Below are positions 7,384 through 15,587 of a stretch of 16,812 nt of DNA, in pieces. Under the pieces are notes generated by a model. The model saw only the letters and a program-made list of their open reading frames with translations, was not told the origin of the DNA and did no database searches. The translations under genes were made by a program, and so were the position numbers. The stretch covers positions 1 through 16,812 of the forward strand of contig JAQCKL010000028.1 in assembly GCA_027592485.1 (NCBI GenBank), read 5' to 3'. Position 1 is the first letter of the stretch. Each line of letters begins with the position of its first letter. Origin of the DNA: Cyanobacteriota bacterium (GTDB lineage Bacteria; Cyanobacteriota; Cyanobacteriia; Phormidesmidales; Phormidesmidaceae).

Positions 7384-8777
7384 TCCCCAGAAAGGCGATT
7401 TTGGAGGCTGTCGGTCTCGGTTTCAAGCCGGGCAGTGGCGTCTGGGTCTGGGGCTTGCAAGCGGCTCAGGTGGCGGCGATGCTGGGCATAGTGCATGAGG
7501 TTAATGCCGAATTCTTGGGCGGTGCGCAGGGTTTCGCGCGATCGCTGCAAATTCGCATCTAAGGTCCAGGCCGCAGCCAGGGGACCCAAGACCCCGACTA
7601 GCCCCCCCCAAGCCCTGACCTGGAGGGGATAGCCATCAATCACCGGCCAACCGGCAAACAGGAAGGGATGATGGCGCAGGGGATGGCTGGACGCAACCAT
7701 TCCCATGCCCTGCAGGGGATACCCCAGGGTCGCCGCCAAGGTATTCAAGGGCTGAAAGGCCAAGGCCACTTGCTGGGCAATGTTGCCTTGTACCGCTTGG
7801 TATTCCTGGATTAACGACGATTGCAGAGAGGCTGGCAGGCCCTCCTGTTGAGCCGCCTTAAGGGCGGCCTGTAGCTCTTGCTCTAGGGGGTACAGATCGG
7901 TCAGCGGGGTAGACTCTAGGTCAAAGGCCACCACCACGGTCCCCCCCTGGTGGAGCTGTTGGCTGAGGGTGCCCAGCTCATCGGGGGACAATCGGGCGAG
8001 CATATCAGCGGGCAGGTAGACCCAATCCCAAGCCACGGCCCCGGTGTCTGCGGCGGTCACTAAGGGCTGGGGGGGCGCTGCCGCCAACTGGGGGTAGAGG
8101 CCAACCAAACTCTGACCAAGACCGACCAGACTTTGCGCTAACTGACGCGCGGCCTCATCGTTGCTCGGCAATCCATAGGCTGTCTGGATCTGGGCCTGGG
8201 TGGTGCCTTGGGCTCGGAGGCGATAGCGCAAGTCAACCTGGTTAATCCCTGGCGACAGCACATCCTCTGGGGTTGAGATTGCCCCCTTACCCCCCTGGAT
8301 ATTAATGCGGCAGAGTTCAATATCTTCGGGTTCTGGAGCGGTCGTTTCGACCAGGGAAAAGGTTTCCGGTTGGCCCATGGGATTGCTGCCACCGCCACTG
8401 CGCTCCGTCGGGTCGGAATATCGCAATACCAAAACCACCGTCTCGACCATGCCTAGGGCCGGTTCAGACTGGAGATGGAAGGATTCTGTGTGGGGGACGA
8501 CGATGGGGTTGCCGTCGCGATCGATGGCAACCCCCGGCTGGAGCTGGACCCACCGCTGATCGCGGTAACGGGCGTCAACGGTGGCCGGGGCCGGGATGAC
8601 CGCGATCCCTAACCCCCAGATAATGCCCGGTTGGAACAGCGCTTGGTAATAAAAATTTTGGCGCTGGCGGTGATACTCATGGGCCTGGGTCCAGAGATCC
8701 GCTGTCATCAACAAACCATCACTGATCTGCAAACGCGTGAACGGCACGGGGGCGGGAAAGGGATGGGTATCAGGCAT
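7380..8777 (-). CDS. conserved-looking protein of unknown function within the baseplate gene run
   Basis: I do not recognise this 465-residue protein with certainty. Residues 12-95 contain FTRLQISDGLLMTADLW, a Tyr-rich helix (HEYHRQRQNFYYQALF) and a strand pair ending in LQPGVAIDRDGNPIVV. The 'starting point, then G-x-A-I-D-x-x-G-N' style is seen in phage-tail and CIS accessory proteins. Residues 245-290 (WDWVYLPADML ... LHQGGTVVVAF) resemble the core of DUF4159-like or glutamine-amidotransferase-like folds, but no catalytic cysteine is evident. The C-terminus (400-465) is helical and possibly coiled-coil. There is no signal peptide or clear TM helix. It lies 72 bp after tail protein I and overlaps the WD40 gene by four bases, so it is probably co-translated with it and may bridge baseplate and membrane proteins (inference). 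No clear ribosome site precedes the ATG. Confidence 0.85.
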   Translation of the reverse strand: MPDTHPFPAPVPFTRLQISDGLLMTADLWTQAHEYHRQRQNFYYQALFQPGIIWGLGIAVIPAPATVDARYRDQRWVQLQPGVAIDRDGNPIVVPHTESFHLQSEPALGMVETVVLVLRYSDPTERSGGGSNPMGQPETFSLVETTAPEPEDIELCRINIQGGKGAISTPEDVLSPGINQVDLRYRLRAQGTTQAQIQTAYGLPSNDEAARQLAQSLVGLGQSLVGLYPQLAAAPPQPLVTAADTGAVAWDWVYLPADMLARLSPDELGTLSQQLHQGGTVVVAFDLESTPLTDLYPLEQELQAALKAAQQEGLPASLQSSLIQEYQAVQGNIAQQVALAFQPLNTLAATLGYPLQGMGMVASSHPLRHHPFLFAGWPVIDGYPLQVRAWGGLVGVLGPLAAAWTLDANLQRSRETLRTAQEFGINLMHYAQHRRHLSRLQAPDPDATARLETETDSLQNRLSGE

Positions 8778-8849
8778 AGCAGCAAACGCTTAAAAGGATC
8801 CCAGGAATAGGCAGGCCCAGATTATCGATAGGCCCAGAATAGGTATAAC

Positions 8850-9857
8850 TTAGCGAGGCTCAACCACTAGGGTATAGGTGCAAAACGCCGGTTTCTCCTG
8901 TTCGATGATGGTTCGCACTAAAGCTTCATCAATCGGGTGATGGGCTGGGGGCCGTAGTCGAACTTGGAAGTGGTAGGGACGCCCCCCCCCGAGCACGGCA
9001 TCAGCCCCCAAGGTCGCGCCGCCCAAGACAAATCCCCGCGTAAAAATTTCCTCAATGGCGATCGCGCGATCGCCATCGGGGGTATCGGCATCATCCAGGG
9101 GCAGACCGGTATAGAGATGCAGATACAGACGCAGCCCCCGGCGGGTGCCCCGAAACTGATAAATCTCCATGGCCTGGCGAATCAGGCGGCGTTGTTGGGG
9201 TAAAGGCCATTGGGGCAATCCTTCCCAACCCACCCAGTGCGCCAGAAACGGCAGCAGGGTGACCGGAGCCGTTAACGGATCCAAATGTGCCCAGAGGACA
9301 TCCATGGCTTGGACCGCAGGCTCGAAGGTCTGCTCAAAGATAACCAACAACCGACCAATAAAATCCACCTCCTTATAAATATCCGGCAAAAAGTTGGGGT
9401 AAAGGCTGTGGGGGCGCACCATCAAGGTAAAGGGTGCCGATGACTGCCAGAGGATCTGGCCGGACTCTGGCTCTAGCCCCTCCAGCACCACCTTGCCCTC
9501 GTAGTCGAGCTGCAGGGACTCCCCCGGTTTGAGGGGCCGCTGTTCAAAATAATCGGCCGGAATCTCGAAGTACACCACGGCATCCATCTGCCGTTTGGGC
9601 GGCAGCGAATTCCCTTCTAAACCGATGCGACACCAAGCCTGGGGCACGTTCCCCCCGATCCTGAGGCGCACCGCTAGGGTCTGGTTTCGGTCATTGTGAA
9701 CTTGCACAACCAGCTCGCTGGGTTCCCCAGGGGAGAGCCGTAAGCAGCATCCCTGGGGTAAGCCTTCTAGGGGTAGATCAAGGGCGGTGCCCTGAAAGCT
9801 GGGGGGGGGTGGCGCTGCGATGGGCAGCTGCATCGGCGTCAGGGTCATGGATAGCAT
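8850..9857 (-). CDS. phage tail protein I (gp7-like baseplate wedge protein) with N-terminal beta-sandwich
   Basis: Residues 150-335 match the tail protein I family: SLYPNFLPDIYKEVDFIGRL, then a long helix, PLTAPVTLLPFLAHWVGWE, RRLIRQAMEIYQFRGTRRGL, LYTG, and the terminal EKPAFCTYTLVV. In CIS numbering this corresponds to Afp12/Pvc12, the T4 gp7-like wedge subunit that binds the J-type protein. Residues 25-148 are an added beta-sandwich with VHN (53-55) and WCR (75-77), similar to domains in the two downstream membrane proteins. Classical phage gpI lacks this. The start is supported by AAGGGG five bases before the ATG; another ATG lies three codons in. It follows the baseplate J gene by nine bases and acts in the cytoplasmic baseplate. 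Confidence 0.92.
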   Translation of the reverse strand: MLSMTLTPMQLPIAAPPPPSFQGTALDLPLEGLPQGCCLRLSPGEPSELVVQVHNDRNQTLAVRLRIGGNVPQAWCRIGLEGNSLPPKRQMDAVVYFEIPADYFEQRPLKPGESLQLDYEGKVVLEGLEPESGQILWQSSAPFTLMVRPHSLYPNFLPDIYKEVDFIGRLLVIFEQTFEPAVQAMDVLWAHLDPLTAPVTLLPFLAHWVGWEGLPQWPLPQQRRLIRQAMEIYQFRGTRRGLRLYLHLYTGLPLDDADTPDGDRAIAIEEIFTRGFVLGGATLGADAVLGGGRPYHFQVRLRPPAHHPIDEALVRTIIEQEKPAFCTYTLVVEPR

Positions 9858-9866
9858 GACAACCCC

Positions 9867-12062
9867 TTAACTAACGATGCTGATGGTGTGCCCGGATCGC
9901 AGGAAGCGATCGCTCCAGGAGCACACCAACCCGACTGGCCCTGGGTAGACCGTATCGTTGGGGGCTAAGGTGCGCACCCAACTCCGGTCTTGACGGCGCA
10001 GCTCAAACACCAGGACAGCCCCCAAATAACGGACCCCAGCGGTCTGCTGAAATAGGGCAATCAAATCTGACTTATACACCGGTGCCCCAAAGGGCCAGCC
10101 CTTGCCCTCTAGCCCCCCCGTAATTGGGTTTAAAAATCGATAGAGCTGGATTTGCAACGCCTCAACCAAGGCTTGCTGGGCCTGGGGGTTCCCATAGGCG
10201 GGCTCGACCCCCACTTCCGCCTGGACCGCCACCCCGACGTAATCCGGTTCCTGCAGTTGGACCTGGATGCCCAACAGGCGACGCTCGTCGAGGAACCCCA
10301 GCACCTCCTGCCGCAGGGAATCGCTCAACTCAAATTGGCGGGGTTGCAGGCCCTCACCCGTGTCCAAGGGACGGGTGTTGACCGCTGGCACCACCCGCAC
10401 CACCACGGTGCCCGCATCGGGTTGGTAAATCGAGTCCTTGGGGCAATGGGCTCGAGCCACCCCGCGACTGGCTTGGAGGGTGAGGGTTTCAAAGTCCTCG
10501 GGGGTGACGGCGCGATCGCGGGTACGCAACAGGCGCGGCACCCGAATGACGGCCTCTTCTAAGGTTTCACCATCGGTCCCAGAGATCGCTGGCACATGGT
10601 TGATCACCGAGTTGACATAGGGCACCGCCGACTTCAAAACCGAAATAGAGGATGCCTGCACATTGCCCCGTTGGCCGCCGCCGGTCCGGTAGGCTTGCAT
10701 CCGTAGGACCGATCCCCGAGCGGGGATTTTGCCATACTGCCGCTGCTGGGATTCCACCGCCGCCGTTTCCGCCGCCTCAATCATGCGCCCCCCCATCTGC
10801 TGCCGATGCCGTAGACGGGTGGTTTCCCGAATCTGTGCCGCCTCCCGAATCAGGGGACCAAACTGCACCTGCCCGGTCATGGAGTCAATCACATAGTGGA
10901 GATCCTCAGGGCCAGAGTCGGCAAAATCATACACCTCTTGCCACAGTTGGGGTAACCCCACGGGGGGAATAACCAGGAGCTGTTCCCCTTCTCGGCGGGG
11001 CAAAATCGTGCTGGCCTGCAGCTGAAAGGATTGGCCAGGGGTACCCTCGCTTTCCCCCAGCAATTCATCCCGGATGACGGTGCATTGACTGGCCGTGGTT
11101 GTACCCCCAATGGTCCGCGCCGCCAGGCCTGATAAATAGGGGGAGCGGCGATAGCCCGATTGATCCCCCTCAGGTTGGGTATAGACACACCGCAACCATC
11201 GTCCCTGATAGGAACTGAAATAGGTGGCGGGCCATTGTAATGGCAGGTGCAAAATCACATCGGCTTCGCGGACACCGGGGCCTTCATCGGGCTGATCCGG
11301 ATCCTCAAAGCTAAAGCCACGGGTGCCGTCATCCTGTTCTTGGCGCAAAATCGGCTGCCAAGTCGTGCCATCCCATGCTTCCCAGCGGCGGGGGGGATAA
11401 TCGGGGTTAATACCCGTAGAGCCAGCGGGTTCCCCTTGCAGGGTGAGGGCAATGACCGTCCCGTCGAGGGCCGCGTCCGGTTCAAACACAAGGTAAAAGC
11501 AGTTGCCGGTTTCGGGCTGTTCCTGAAAAACGGGCTGCTCCCGACCTTGCCATTCCCCATTGGCCTCTTGGGTCCAGAGATTGGCAAAGCGATCGCGCAA
11601 GTCCTGGGGTTGGGTGCCCGCCGTGAGCGCGGTCAAAAAGTTGCGAATGGTCGGAATGCCCAGGGTTAGCCCCTGATCGGTGCTGAAGACGACGGCTTCA
11701 TCAACCTCGTTGCGTTCCGTGGCAATTTCTGTGTCTGCCAGGATGGTATAGGGGTTATCTAGGGAGGCAGAGAGGTAGAAGGTGATTTCGGTTTGGGCGG
11801 GCACTGGGGCCTGCAGCCGAATCCCTAGCATTTCTAGAAAGGTGACGTAATTGCGCCGGGGGACCTGGTTAAACCGCAGCAACATCTGGTCGGTCAACCA
11901 GGCAAACAGTTCGACTAGGGTGATGCCCGGATCCGAGGGGTTGTAGTTGGTCCACTCGGGGCAATAGCGGGGAATGCGCAAAATGCACTCTTCCACCAGT
12001 TCCTGGAAGGTGCGATCGTCTAGGTCAGATTTGGGTAAATTCGGCAGAAACGAGACATCCAT
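9867..12062 (-). CDS. baseplate J-like protein (gp6-like wedge subunit)
   Basis: This 731-residue protein fits the putative baseplate assembly protein family of CIS and phage tails (Afp11/Pvc11-like). Diagnostic stretches are the N-terminus with YNPSDPGITLVELFAWLTDQ (41-60) and NYVTFLEMLGIRLQ (71-84), a beta-rich middle with VIDSMTGQVQFGP (391-403), YRTGGGQRGNV (458-468), and the J-core RAVTPEDFETLTLQASRGVARA (517-538). The C-terminus LFQQTAGVRYLGAVLVFEL is also typical. In the family, two copies pair with one tail protein I to form each wedge around the spike hub. It begins two bases after the gp25-like stop and ends nine bases before tail protein I, a tight operon. Length is normal, and no frameshift is seen. 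Confidence 0.95.
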   Translation of the reverse strand: MDVSFLPNLPKSDLDDRTFQELVEECILRIPRYCPEWTNYNPSDPGITLVELFAWLTDQMLLRFNQVPRRNYVTFLEMLGIRLQAPVPAQTEITFYLSASLDNPYTILADTEIATERNEVDEAVVFSTDQGLTLGIPTIRNFLTALTAGTQPQDLRDRFANLWTQEANGEWQGREQPVFQEQPETGNCFYLVFEPDAALDGTVIALTLQGEPAGSTGINPDYPPRRWEAWDGTTWQPILRQEQDDGTRGFSFEDPDQPDEGPGVREADVILHLPLQWPATYFSSYQGRWLRCVYTQPEGDQSGYRRSPYLSGLAARTIGGTTTASQCTVIRDELLGESEGTPGQSFQLQASTILPRREGEQLLVIPPVGLPQLWQEVYDFADSGPEDLHYVIDSMTGQVQFGPLIREAAQIRETTRLRHRQQMGGRMIEAAETAAVESQQRQYGKIPARGSVLRMQAYRTGGGQRGNVQASSISVLKSAVPYVNSVINHVPAISGTDGETLEEAVIRVPRLLRTRDRAVTPEDFETLTLQASRGVARAHCPKDSIYQPDAGTVVVRVVPAVNTRPLDTGEGLQPRQFELSDSLRQEVLGFLDERRLLGIQVQLQEPDYVGVAVQAEVGVEPAYGNPQAQQALVEALQIQLYRFLNPITGGLEGKGWPFGAPVYKSDLIALFQQTAGVRYLGAVLVFELRRQDRSWVRTLAPNDTVYPGPVGLVCSWSDRFLRSGHTISIVS

Positions 12063-12064
12063 CT

Positions 12065-12487
12065 CTACGACGCCTCACTAGGGGGCAGCAAGTAGAAAGG
12101 ATATACCAGACTACGGCTGTCATGACTGGCCTTAGGGCGATAATGAATTTCAATATCGGCTCGACCCCGCACCGGATCCGGATCGGTGCGGACTTCGAGC
12201 ACGGTGATTCGGGGTTCCCATTTGATCAAGGCCTCCTCGACATAGAGGCGAATCAGGAGAAGGGTCTGGGTATTGAGTGGGGCAAAGACGAGCTCGGACA
12301 GGCGGCACCCAAAGTCAGGGCGATAGATGCGCTCCCCTAAACTGGTGCCTAAAATGATGCGGATGCTGTCTTCTAAGTTGCGTTCGGTCGCGCTGAGCTT
12401 TAGCCCCCCCTGCACCGTCACCCCTAGGGGAAACGCAATCCCTTGCCCCAGGTGGTCAAGCGGGCGATCGCGTCCGGCATCTACCAC
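12065..12487 (-). CDS. GPW/gp25-like baseplate protein
   Basis: This 140-residue protein belongs to the T4 gp25 / phage P2 gpW family (Afp9/Pvc9-like), which in these machines sits where the baseplate nucleates the sheath. Motifs seen are NLEDSIRIILGTSLGERIYRPDFGC and LVFAPLN, followed by LIRLYVEEALIKWEPRI; the E-R-x-x-R-P-x-F-G segment is the family core. I choose the GTG at 12487, because AGGA lies six bases before it. An in-frame TTG at 12493 directly abuts that site, and stops TAG TGA lie just upstream. It is the first CIS gene of the run. Upstream lies an unrelated RND gene, with a gap of about 120 bp that must hold any dedicated promoter; I see no convincing one. Confidence 0.93.
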   Translation of the reverse strand: MVDAGRDRPLDHLGQGIAFPLGVTVQGGLKLSATERNLEDSIRIILGTSLGERIYRPDFGCRLSELVFAPLNTQTLLLIRLYVEEALIKWEPRITVLEVRTDPDPVRGRADIEIHYRPKASHDSRSLVYPFYLLPPSEAS

Positions 12488-12606
12488 AGGCAATCCTCAC
12501 TATGGATGTTCGCCCACCTTAGTCAGGGCGCTGGACCGCGTCCATTCCCCAAAGGTCGAATTTGTCTGAACCTGAGGGCGAGATTAGCCTCCGGGGATTG
12601 GGTTCT

Positions 12607-15453
12607 CTATCCCTCTTGGGCCGGAGCATGCCCCTTCGGGGAACGGCGGACGAGTCGATTCCAGCCGTCTTCCAACAGACTGTAAAACACCGGCACCACA
12701 ATCAAACTCAACAGGGTCGAGGTGAGCAAGCCGCCAATGATCGCCACCGCCATCGGTTGCCGTAGCTCCGCCCCAGCCCCCAACCCCAGGGCAATGGGGG
12801 TCATCCCCAGCACCGTCGAAGCCGTGGTCATCAAAATCGGTCGCAGCCGCACCAGCCCCGTCTTCAAAATGGCATCGGTGCGCTGCAGCCCCGATCTCCG
12901 CAACTGGTTGGCGTAGTCCATCAACAGCAGGGCATTTTTATCCAGCAGTCCCAGCAAAAATAGCAACCCCAACAGCGAGACCATGCCGAAGTCGCTCCGG
13001 GTGACCAGTAGGGCCAGCATCGCCCCCACCACCGACAGGGGCAAGGTCAATCCCACCACCGCCGGTTCCAGCAACCGACCAAAGGGAATCAGCAACACCG
13101 TCAACATGCAGCCCACCGCCAAGAGCAGGGTTTTGCCGAAGCTCCCCAGCACCTCACCGCTGCGGGCGGAGTCGCCCCTCAGATCAATCCGAATGTCGGA
13201 CGGAATCACGGCCTGGGCGATCGCCACCACCTGATTGGTGGCATCCCCTAGGGCCTTACCCTCAGTGAGGTTGGCGCTGATGTAGGCCACCCGCTGGCCG
13301 TTGCGACGGGTGATTTCTACCGTCTCATCGGCGGTGTTGGCTTCGCCAGAAATGCGGATGTCGGCAAACCCAGGGATTGTTTCAATCTCAGCCTTGATTT
13401 TGGTGACCGCCTGTTGGAGGCGATCCAAATTCTCCCCGAGGAGGACCACCTGCAGGGGTTTTTCGCCGCCGATATCGACAAATTGCACATCCTCAACGCT
13501 GGTGACGATGCCGTCTAGGGTGGGTAAATCTTGCCGCAGTTGGGCTTGGATGGCAGCGGTGTCGCGATCGCGATCCTGCCGCAGCTTGATGTAGAGACTA
13601 CCCTGGTTGGGTTGGCCCCGTCCACCCACGGTGGTCAGCACCGACGTCACCTCCGGCAATTGGAAAACCTGGGCTTCCAGGGGCTCGGCATCCGCGAGGG
13701 CTTGGGCCAGGATTGCCCCCCTGGGGTCCCTGGGCAAAGTGCTGGGCACAGCGCTGGGTAAAGTGCTGGGCAGATCGGCATCGGGTAAGGGGCCGAGGTC
13801 TAGGGGAGCCTGGTCTGGGACCAAGTTCGCCCCATCGGAGTCTCCATCCAGCGCCCCATCCAGTGACTCGGGCTGCCCTTGCCCAGACAATCGGGCCTGC
13901 TCAAGCAACTGTGCCGCGTCCGGCATCTCGGGCAGGGGCACCGTGTAGTTGAGATAAAACTCGCCGCGATCCAGCTGGGGAATAAACCCCTGGGGAATCA
14001 GCGGAATGATCGCAATCCCGGCCAGGAAGCTGGCGATCGCCAGCCCCACCACCAGGCCACGGTGGGACAACGCCCATTGCAACAGCCCACTGTAGTTGCG
14101 CTCTAGCCCGGAGGTGGGCAAGGCATCTTGACCGGAGGACGGCTGCCCTAAATGGCGAGCCCGCAGCCAGTAAACCGCCAGCACCGGGGTGAGGGTGCGG
14201 GCCACCAGCAGCGAAATCAACACCGATGCTGAGATGGTCAGGCCAAAGGGCTTGAAAAACTGCCCCACGGTGCCCCCCATAAACGCCACCGGCAAAAACA
14301 CCGCCACGATGGTCAGGGTGGAAGCCGACACCGTCAGGCCAATTTCTTCCGTGGCGATCAGGGCGGCTTGGTGGGGGCTAGCCCCCTGCTCCATATGGCG
14401 GACGATATTTTCGATTTCAACGATGGCGTCATCCACAATGATGCCAATCACCAGGGCCAAAGCCAGCAGGGTAATGGTCTCTAAGTTGAAGCCATAAATG
14501 GCCATGACGATGGAGGTGCCCAGCAGCGACAGGGGGATGGCCAGGGCGGTAATCAAGGTGGCCCGCCAACTGCGCAGAAAGCCAAAAATCACCAGCACGG
14601 CAATTACGATCGCCCCCAGCAGGGAGTCAATGGTGGCCTGGGTGGCGGCTTGGATATAGTCGGCCTGGGTGAGGGCGAGGGTGAGCTGCACCTCTGGCAA
14701 ATCGGCTTGGATCCCTTGCACAGCGGCCTCTACCCGATCCACCACCTCTAGGGTGTTGGCCTTGCCCTGCTTCACCACCTGCACCGCCAGGGCGTCCTGG
14801 CGATCAAACCGAATCAGGGTGGGGGGATTTTGCAAATCAGCCAAGAAGTTGGGTTCGGCATCCCCTTGGGCGACGACCGATCGCGTCCCGACCCCCAGCA
14901 GATCGGCCCTTAAGACCCCATCAATGTCCCGCAGTTGGGGCAAAATTTCCGCTTCGGCCACATCGGCGAGGGCCGCTAGGGTGAGGGTTTCGCTGGAGAG
15001 GGCATAGCTCACCGCCGCCGCTTCGTTGAGGTTGAGCGGAATCACGTCGAAGGTGGTCTCGGCGGGCAGGTCGGCCTGGGCGATCGCCGCTTCCGCCGCC
15101 GCAGTGGTCTCAGCCAACGATGTGCCCACGGCAAAATTCAGGGTGATCACCGTCCGCCCCGCCGAGGTGGTGGAGGCGATCTCGTCCAGCCCCGCGAGGA
15201 CCTGGAGCTGTTCCTCTAGGGGAAGGGTGAGTTGGGTTTCACTATCGAGGGCGGTGGTGAGGGGGGCGCTGGCATTGACCACCACCACCGGAAAAGTAAT
15301 GTCGGGAAAGAGGGCGTACTTTAAGGTGCTGAAGGCAAAGAGACCCGCTACGGCGATCGCGATCCAGCAGCACACCGTCAGGGTTGAATGCTGAATCGCC
15401 AGCCGAGAGATATTCAACCGTGCCCGGAAGGAATTGAGGGTAAAGCGGGCCAT
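12607..15453 (-). CDS. RND efflux permease, AcrB-type, with short periplasmic loops
   Basis: This is an inner-membrane proton-driven exporter of the hydrophobe/amphiphile RND family. The proton relay is intact: D341-D342 in TM4 (VDDAIVEIEN), K839 in TM10 (DKNALLL) and R871 in TM11 (RLRPILM), matching AcrB D407/D408, K940 and R971. At 948 residues it is shorter than the usual 1,020-1,050. The first large loop (about 45-272) lacks some 60 residues compared with AcrB, chiefly where the funnel docking subdomain should be. The second (485-770) contains an acidic, Pro-rich linker (525-578) in place of folded sequence. No membrane-fusion or TolC gene is adjacent, so the partners are encoded elsewhere or not used in the standard way. 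The ATG at 15453 lacks a clear ribosome site. It is codirectional with the CIS genes but functionally unrelated, as far as can be seen. Confidence 0.95.
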   Translation of the reverse strand: MARFTLNSFRARLNISRLAIQHSTLTVCCWIAIAVAGLFAFSTLKYALFPDITFPVVVVNASAPLTTALDSETQLTLPLEEQLQVLAGLDEIASTTSAGRTVITLNFAVGTSLAETTAAAEAAIAQADLPAETTFDVIPLNLNEAAAVSYALSSETLTLAALADVAEAEILPQLRDIDGVLRADLLGVGTRSVVAQGDAEPNFLADLQNPPTLIRFDRQDALAVQVVKQGKANTLEVVDRVEAAVQGIQADLPEVQLTLALTQADYIQAATQATIDSLLGAIVIAVLVIFGFLRSWRATLITALAIPLSLLGTSIVMAIYGFNLETITLLALALVIGIIVDDAIVEIENIVRHMEQGASPHQAALIATEEIGLTVSASTLTIVAVFLPVAFMGGTVGQFFKPFGLTISASVLISLLVARTLTPVLAVYWLRARHLGQPSSGQDALPTSGLERNYSGLLQWALSHRGLVVGLAIASFLAGIAIIPLIPQGFIPQLDRGEFYLNYTVPLPEMPDAAQLLEQARLSGQGQPESLDGALDGDSDGANLVPDQAPLDLGPLPDADLPSTLPSAVPSTLPRDPRGAILAQALADAEPLEAQVFQLPEVTSVLTTVGGRGQPNQGSLYIKLRQDRDRDTAAIQAQLRQDLPTLDGIVTSVEDVQFVDIGGEKPLQVVLLGENLDRLQQAVTKIKAEIETIPGFADIRISGEANTADETVEITRRNGQRVAYISANLTEGKALGDATNQVVAIAQAVIPSDIRIDLRGDSARSGEVLGSFGKTLLLAVGCMLTVLLIPFGRLLEPAVVGLTLPLSVVGAMLALLVTRSDFGMVSLLGLLFLLGLLDKNALLLMDYANQLRRSGLQRTDAILKTGLVRLRPILMTTASTVLGMTPIALGLGAGAELRQPMAVAIIGGLLTSTLLSLIVVPVFYSLLEDGWNRLVRRSPKGHAPAQEG
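13731..13778 (-). repeat. 12-bp tandem repeat inside the RND linker
   Basis: Three consecutive 12-bp units start at 13731 (TGGGCAAAGTGC), 13743 (TGGGCACAGCGC) and 13755 (TGGGTAAAGTGC), and a partial fourth begins at 13767. They encode the Pro-Ser-Thr/Ala-Leu/Val repeat in residues 562-574 of the RND protein. Because the unit is a multiple of three, copy number can change without a frameshift. Confidence 0.7.
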
Positions 15454-15572
15454 TAATTAAGGAATCAGACCAGGAAAGTTTTGCTATGGTACCGCGTTCC
15501 CTGGCGGGGCAATTTCTTGGGGCGGCACCTCACAAGATTAGGTCAATAAACCCCGGCGGGTAATGGGGGGTA

Positions 15573-15587
15573 CTGCAAGCATTGCAG
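15573..15587. promoter_or_regulatory. palindrome CTGCAA-GCA-TTGCAG, possible operator
   Basis: This perfect 6-bp inverted repeat with a 3-base spacer lies 120 bases upstream of the RND start codon, where an efflux repressor or activator site would be plausible. No regulator gene is adjacent, and no promoter elements could be aligned to it with confidence. Confidence 0.25.

Noticed and set aside
2233..12487. Prophage
   Set aside because: Only baseplate-type tail genes are present. There are no capsid, portal, terminase, integrase or lysis genes, and the added membrane proteins are not phage-like.
2233..12487. Type VI secretion system
   Set aside because: No TssJLM membrane complex, ClpV, TssB/C or Hcp is present. 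Separate J- and I-type wedge proteins with gp25 fit the Afp/PVC/tCIS lineage better.
12488..12606. Terminator or promoter between the RND and gp25-like genes
   Set aside because: Only weak 4-bp stems and no T-tract or convincing -35/-10 pair were found, so I cannot say whether the CIS genes are transcribed separately.
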